Assembly (NCBI GenBank): GCA_008704415.1
Contig: VXIS01000042.1
Location: 1 to 64,000 of the forward strand
Reading direction: 5' to 3'
DNA from: Sphaerosporella brunnea
Taxonomy: Eukaryota; Ascomycota; Pezizomycetes; Pezizales; Pyronemataceae
Length of the DNA stretch: 64,000 nt
The notes under the pieces are model-generated. The model searched no databases. It saw only the letters and a program-made list of their open reading frames with translations, and was not told the origin of the DNA. Made by a program: the position numbers and the translations under genes. Shown in pieces: positions 58,629 to 64,000 of the stretch (position 1 is its first letter; each line of letters starts with the position of its first letter).

Positions 58629-61600
58629 ATTCTCCCTCTCCCCTTCTCTTTCCGCCGCATGTCTCCGCTTCTTCTCCGCTACTTCTCCGCTTCTTCTCTC
58701 CGCTTTCCGCTTCTCTCCGCTCTTCCTCTCCGCTCATCTTCCTGTCACGTTTCGTGTTCATCTTTCCCACCAATCATCAGGAGTACTTTTTCAAAATCGA
58801 ACTCGAAGCCGACACGAGAACAAGTCCAAGCTTTTGATAGGGATCGTCTGCTCGCCTGGGTCACCGTCCAGCGTCTGACTTCGTGGGATGATAATCTCGA
58901 GAAATTCCGAACCGCAAACATTGACGGGAGTGTCTTTTTAGAGTGCGATTACGACTTTTTTCGCAAAGAAGTCGGGTTGGATATCGGCATTGCCAAGGCC
59001 CTGGATATCCTTGTTAAGAGAATCAAAGGTAGTAAAAATGAAGGCTTAAAGAGTAAGTTCCATCTTCTGCGTCGCAAACACCACGCTGGCAACAAGCTTA
59101 CAGTTTCGCAGGGGACAGCGAACAAGCCGAGCTTGCACTGCCATCCGACACTGCCTTCAAGAAGGTGCTTCTGGACAGCGAGGTCGAGGCTAAACGGCCT
59201 CCTGTTTACCACAGCAAGACACACTTGGGCTTCAATATATACCAGACAACTGGCAACGGTCAGAAAGTTCTCGTGAGTATGTCCAAATTCCGAGACCCGG
59301 TAGATAACTAAAGCACAATTCCCTTAGGATCCGCATTTACCAACCATGCTTCAAAGCTTGCCTCATTACTTATTGCAGCCTGGTCTTCTTTTTGTCGACA
59401 AAACCAAATATATCGAGATTCTAGACCAAACGAACGAGTACGCTTATATGTTCTTGCGGCCACGTCGGTTCGGCAAATCCACATTTTTGAACATGCTCTG
59501 CACATATTACGACATTGCACAAGCCGACAAGTGGGAGAACATCTTTGGTGGATTGTACATTGGCAACAACCCCACAGCTTCTCGTAGCAAGCACCTGGTC
59601 CTCCGATTCGACTTGTCAGGTATCGACATAAGTGGTGGCATCTCCCTCACCAGGCAGACCTTCCACGATTATCTTAACATCGTACTGTCTGAATTCCTCG
59701 TCAAATACCGTCATTTTCTTGGAGGCAAGAACACATTTGAGGGCATTATTTGCCGTGAAAGCGGCACCGCCTCCCTTTATGCGGTCCTTGTATGTGAACC
59801 TTCTTTGTTTGAATAATGGCTGATCCGTTTCCAGACGCTCGTCAAGAAAAGCGGCTATACTTTATTCGTTGGGGTTGATGAATACGATGCTCCTGCTAAC
59901 AATGCGGCGTTTGATGGCACCGGTCTCGAATATGCACCTCGTCGATCAATGAAAGTGGCTGCTATCGAATCATTTTTCAAGGCGGCCCTTTTTTTCGCTT
60001 TTGAAAGAGGCCAATGGCGGAGACGGCAACGTAGGGTGCATCTCGAAATACTTCCTCACTGGCGTGCTGCCTGCATTTCGGGCTGGAATGAGTCCTCTCG
60101 CCGCGACTCAAATGATATCAGGGTCACCAAAGTTTCACGGAATCTGCGGGCTGACCAGTTCACAAGTGAAGGTGCTTGCCAAAAATTACCTCGCCCTGGA
60201 TGACTCCAGTCCACTCCTCGAGCAAATTTGCTGGTCCATGAGGAAATACTACAATGGTTACTATTTTGCGAAATCTCAGGATCATGGATTGGAGTTGCGT
60301 TATAACCCGCAACTTGTCTACAATTATCTCGAAGAGATCAAAACCGGCGGGCAGGTCAGCCAACCTGAGGAATCGCCGGCCGTTCATACCACCAATATTT
60401 TGGCATCAATAGCCGATAACGGAGCGTTCTCAGTGGACGATATCGTGAAACTCATGGCCGCTGGATCTATTTCTTCAACAGTTCGGTCCGAGTTTGGATT
60501 TTCCGATTTGGTAGGACATATAGGCGAGGACAAAGCCGCCACCCTTTCACTGTTGGTGCATCTAGGGGTTTTAACTCGTGAAGTTATACCTGGGCGTCTC
60601 CGGATTCCGAATGAAATCATGAAGCAAAATGTAGTAACATGCCTCCATCAATTGATTTTTACTGACAAGGTGCCAGGTTTTGTGCCGCATTGAAAAATAC
60701 CTGCGGCATCAGGAGTCCTTGCAAGCCAAACTCGGGCCAGCCAACTTGGATCTTCGCGGTGGAGTAATCGAGCCTTTCGCCCAACTGTTGGAAGAGTTCA
60801 TGAGTCATCGGGCGCTGCGATCGCTTTTTACAACCAGCGGAGCTACCTTGCAGGGTATTGTGGAGATATTGCTGGACCCACCACGAACACGCGTTAGTGA
60901 GCTTCGTCTAATCGTCGATGGTGCCAAAAAGTACGGCAACGGTCGGTTCGGGTTTGTCGATGTTTTCATTGTCAACGATGACGGGAATGCTGTCATTCTC
61001 GAGTTGAAGGATATTCGTCTGGCAGGGCTATTCTCCGCAAAGCAGGGTCGGTGGATTGATAAACCTCCCTATCACGCGATGAATCATCTTGACAAGGAGG
61101 TGTCCAATATGGATGAAAACTCACTTAACGAAATGGCCTACATGTATTGGTGTGAGGATAAACGCCAGGCAATTCGGACCACGGTTGGTCAAATGAGAAA
61201 GGATGCCATGGCGCAGCTGGAGAGATATATGCAAGCGGTGAAAATGGGTGCCGTTAAGAGCTATTCTGATTCTGGGGTAATGGATGGCCGTGTGAAAATA
61301 TCAGAAACCGCTGATCCCCACGCGCTGTACGGTTTTGTTTTGATGGCTGTCGGCGGAAGGCGGATCCTGTGGGAAGCCGGCAACACAATTCTTATATCTA
61401 TGCACTCTTGCCTAGCTGGTGTTGTGATGTCATCAGGCGTTGGGCGACGGCTTGACAACAGATTTCTTTTTTTGTACTCTATGCTAGTGCTTCTTATATC
61501 GCTGCAATACAAATGTTATGGTGCGAGGCGCTTTAAACCGACACCTTCGGGGTTTTGGGGTTACCCGGAGCACGCTAGAATTATTTGGCTGTGGTGCACA

Positions 61601-61840
61601 AGAGCGCGCGGAGCGGGGTGGACCTTTTCTCACTCACATACATGCAATTCTACGTCTCCGAGTAATCCTCGACGAGGGCAAGGTACTGGGTTTCCAGCTC
61701 AAGGAAACTGCAGAAGACAGGGAAAAGGGGAGGAAAGTCTTCTCGCGCGTCGAGCTTCTGACGGGAATTTCGAGAGGGGAGGTAAAAATTGTGCGCACTG
61801 GCTGGCCGTAGTCTGCGCGTCTCCGGCAGCGCCCAATTGA
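58617..61840 (+). pseudogene. SAM - AAA-ATPase-like - PD-(D/E)XK nuclease protein, with two apparent single-base frame slips
   Basis: Exons 58617..59052, 59112..59272, 59328..59789 and 59835 onward. An N-terminal Ser/Leu/Arg stretch without acidic residues is followed by a SAM-like domain (about 58840-59030: LLAWVTVQRL ... NIDGSVFLEC ... GIAKALDILVKRI). Exon 3 holds the AAA-ATPase-like domain seen with DUF1703-type proteins: FVDKTKYIEIL and the P-loop RPRRFGKST at about 59456-59485; exon 4 has a Walker B LFVGVDEYDAP at about 59860. The C-terminal part carries a PD-(D/E)XK nuclease core, VDVFIV followed by VILELK (60955-61010). The frame changes at a T7 run (59989-59995) and again at a T4 run (60678-60681); each looks like one extra T. 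Beyond about 61400 the reading is unclear. These P-loop/nuclease pairs occur in bacteria and are expanded in some fungi; an effector, conflict or transposon-derived role is inferred. Frame slips may be real decay or assembly error. Confidence 0.7.
58659..58760 (+). repeat. TCTCCGCTTC-type short tandem repeats in the 5' coding end
   Basis: CTTCTCCGC/TCTCCGCT units recur about nine times. They create the Ser/Leu/Phe/Arg-rich N-terminus of the SAM-ATPase protein, so that part may be leader DNA instead of true protein. Confidence 0.75.
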
Positions 61841-62893
61841 GTACGTCTGGGGCACACTAACCGACATGCTGTGTAACATTTAGAATGCATATGCATCATG
61901 CAAAGGAATATTCTTGTACTATGGTTGGGGACACCTTAAAACGGAGTGCTAAAAGCCACCTTTTGCACGCGAATATATTAAATCACAACAACACATAAAA
62001 TTAAAAGCGTTTAATAGGGCGATAGATATGCTGCTCTAGAAGGATCTGATTGAAAGGAAAAAAAAAAAAAGGGTGGTGGGAGGTGAAAAATTCGCGGGTT
62101 GGTGGAAGCATTTAGTATGGGAGGCCCCTGAGCATGGCAGCGAAACAGGTAGTACAACCATACCTGTTTGGGTATAAATTTACCCGATCGGGAAATTCGA
62201 GTGACCGTCCATGACCTAACCCGCCCGCCCGCTCGCCCCCTCTCAGGCTATCTACCATTTACCATTTTGACTTATCTACAACTTGACGGTGCCCCTTATA
62301 CACCCGCTGTGTGATAGTTCTCAACCCTTCCAGTGAATATTCGCAGTGTTCTCGTGCGTAATACTTAGCTGCACACCAGTACCGCGTAATATTAGCATCT
62401 ATTTAGTGCATCAAGAGCCAGCACTGGAATTACCGCTTTTTTTTGACCTGTAGAGTTGCGATTTTGGCGTGTTTTGGAGGCTATTGAGCGCGTGTTTTCG
62501 AGCTTCCGGTCGCTTAGGAGCGTCACCAGGGGCAGTTTTTGTCACGTGTTCATGCGCTTAGTAACCAGAATGAATGTCACAAATTACACAGTGACTAGGA
62601 GTCCCCAACCATAGATGCAACTGGAGCCTCAGCCTCGGATTTGCAGCTGGAGAGTTTGCGATTCAGCCGAGAGCTTGCGCTCCAGATAACGCCAGGCCGT
62701 CGCCAGACCGCCGCCCGACGTCACCATGAACCCATATAATTTTGTTTTGACGCTCTGCATCCGTACTCGACTCTATCAACTTCAACACGGTGAAATCAAC
62801 GTAAAGACTACTTACCTACGGTGATACCCACGTCAGGCGCCACTGGTTGGTGGCTCGTGAAGTGACCTCGCTGACTGTTAGTTTTAGAGGAAA
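61841..62893. other. Intergenic between the SAM-ATPase gene and a retroelement-like ORF
   Basis: No gene seen. An A run at 62059-62072 and AT-rich sequence at 61970-62040. The frame at 61630-61811, overlapping the end of the previous gene in a different frame, reads as a helical Lys/Glu-rich segment and may be its true last exon. Confidence 0.45.
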
Positions 62894-63519
62894 ATGAGCT
62901 CGTCCATCACTGCCTCGGCGTTAGCCCGGGATCAGCGCCACACTGCTACTACTCCGCAACTTGGCAAGGGCCCCTCTGCCGGCGATGGTCCCTCTATTGA
63001 TCCGTCCGTTGCGCAAACCCCGTCCGTCGTGCGATAGGTTGTGCGGACCCCTGGCGTTGAACGAACCCCATCCGTCACGCGAAACAGCTCGGCGTCACCA
63101 GAAAGGTCCCCTAAACCGCGCCTCAAACTTCAGTTCTACACCTATGCTACCGCTGAGGAAGCAAAACGATATGCACGACGATTTGGGGACCCCACCAATT
63201 GGCTCAGTGGCAGGTTGCCGTTCACACCAGCAGCTTTTGTCGGCGGAGGAATACTTGTAGCATATGGAGGTTTTACCGCAGAGGATTGGACGAGATGCGG
63301 GAGGATCCTGAGGCTTTTCAAGCGCAAAGCGAAGACGTGGAACTTGAAGCGATGAGTGAAAGCATGAAGGAGGAGGATGCGCAAGGAGGAAATCCAGTAG
63401 GGAGAGCGGAATTGGCAGCAAGAGAAGAAGAGGAGTTGAAAGCCAAGCTGGAGCTGGAGGTGAAGGCGGGGGGCGGAGGCGCAACCGTCAGTGTAGGGTG
63501 CGGGATATGGGTCGAGTGA
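62894..63519 (+). pseudogene. Unidentified (retroelement-like) ORF with in-frame stop and frame change
   Basis: From ATG 62894 a frame rich in Ser/Thr/Pro/Arg has TAG at 63035-63037 and then continues to 63355 (TPSV repeats, then FYTYATAEEAKRYARRFGDP). In another frame, 63270-63519 reads as an acidic helical tail (GLDEMREDPEAFQAQSEDVE...). Together they look like one protein with a stop and a frameshift or an unrecognised intron. I do not recognise the family; the setting suggests a retroelement Gag or host-gene relic. Confidence 0.4.
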
Positions 63520-63575
63520 CACTTGATGTATCTAGACAGATACCCCGGGTTGAACCCAGAATAGACTTTAGACCT

Positions 63576-63950
63576 CTACTTACGTACAACGACCACCGAC
63601 AAGTACGCTGGCGGTTTTTGTGGGAACGACACTTGCAACAACCACCCCGCGCCCATATTGCACCCGAATGCGTTGCCTAAAGCAATAGTTTGCGGACCAT
63701 CGGCGGGTACGTTCCACGAATCCAAAAAAAGCAAGCGATCGACCAATGCCTCTTCTTCGCCTAACGTTAAAGCCTGCTGCTCCGGGTGTTGTTGCGCTCG
63801 ATGGGGATGTTTTAATGTCGTGTTGGAGGGTACGCTTGCAAATGCCATATTTCCCTGGCTATTGCGTCTGCCTTGGGTTTTAGCAAAATATGAAGCCAGC
63901 GCCTCATTTAACAGCTGGTCCCTCGTGTATTCCATCGACGTCTGCATCAA
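63576..63950 (-). pseudogene. N-terminal fragment of a Fot1/pogo-like (Tc1-mariner) transposase
   Basis: This 124-codon minus frame shows the spacing of the Psq/CENP-B type DNA-binding region of pogo-class transposases: a starting helix (LLNEALASYFAKTQG), a Val-Pro-Ser turn (ASVPSNTTL) and then ALTLGEEEALVDRLLFLDSWNVP, like the LTxxEExxLVxxIxxLxxxGxP block. It stops before any DDE catalytic region and may continue only beyond the window on its upstream side. Moderate confidence, pattern only. Confidence 0.45.
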
Positions 63951-64000
63951 TTTCCGGACTCAGGTCGCGCGTGTGGTCCTGCTCCACTGTCGCCCTCGCT

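Overview
The window is nuclear DNA of a filamentous ascomycete, most likely Pezizomycotina. Split genes carry short introns (about 45-65 nt, nearly all GT-AG) and encode orthologues of typical filamentous-fungal proteins: a NoxA-type NADPH oxidase, Ran GTPase, Dsk2 ubiquilin, an arrestin-like protein, the spliceosomal WD protein Prp46, a C2/MUN (Munc13-like) protein, an SCOC-type coiled-coil protein, the ribosome-biogenesis factor Ytm1, a Tti2-like HEAT protein and an HMG-box protein. Intergenic regions are long (often 1-6 kb), with homopolymers, microsatellites and pyrimidine-rich leaders. I cannot support a narrower placement from sequence alone.

Layout. 1-9.4 kb is repeat-rich: a CACTA-type Tnp2 transposase, its downstream direct repeats, a TIR-bounded non-autonomous element (5286-5979), the Ran gene (minus), then a dispersed repeat and a foldback. 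10-26 kb holds noxA (minus), a small membrane protein (DUF7727-like), dsk2, an arrestin-like gene and an F-box-like gene (all plus), with a second MITE-like element at 18713-19177. 27-35 kb holds prp46 (minus), a 5'-truncated Tad-like LINE inserted just upstream of it with a clear 19-bp target duplication, and the Munc13-like gene (minus). 35-42 kb has no convincing gene; the SCOC-like gene is at 41.9 kb. Another 4.6 kb is gene-free before ytm1 (minus), tti2-like (minus) and the HMG-box gene (plus). 57-64 kb is again repeat-dominated: a broken Gag-like ORF, a second copy of the dispersed repeat, a SAM/AAA-ATPase-like/PD-(D/E)XK protein gene with two apparent single-base frame slips, a retroelement-like ORF with an internal stop, and a fragment of a Fot1/pogo-like transposase.

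The housekeeping genes belong to unrelated pathways (nuclear transport, ROS signalling, proteasome shuttling, splicing, exocytosis, 60S assembly, PIKK assembly) and show no cluster logic. The most unusual item is the SAM + P-loop ATPase + nuclease gene at 58.6-61.8 kb, whose domain order resembles NTPase-nuclease conflict or effector systems; it sits among mobile-element debris and its first ATG lies in a repeat.
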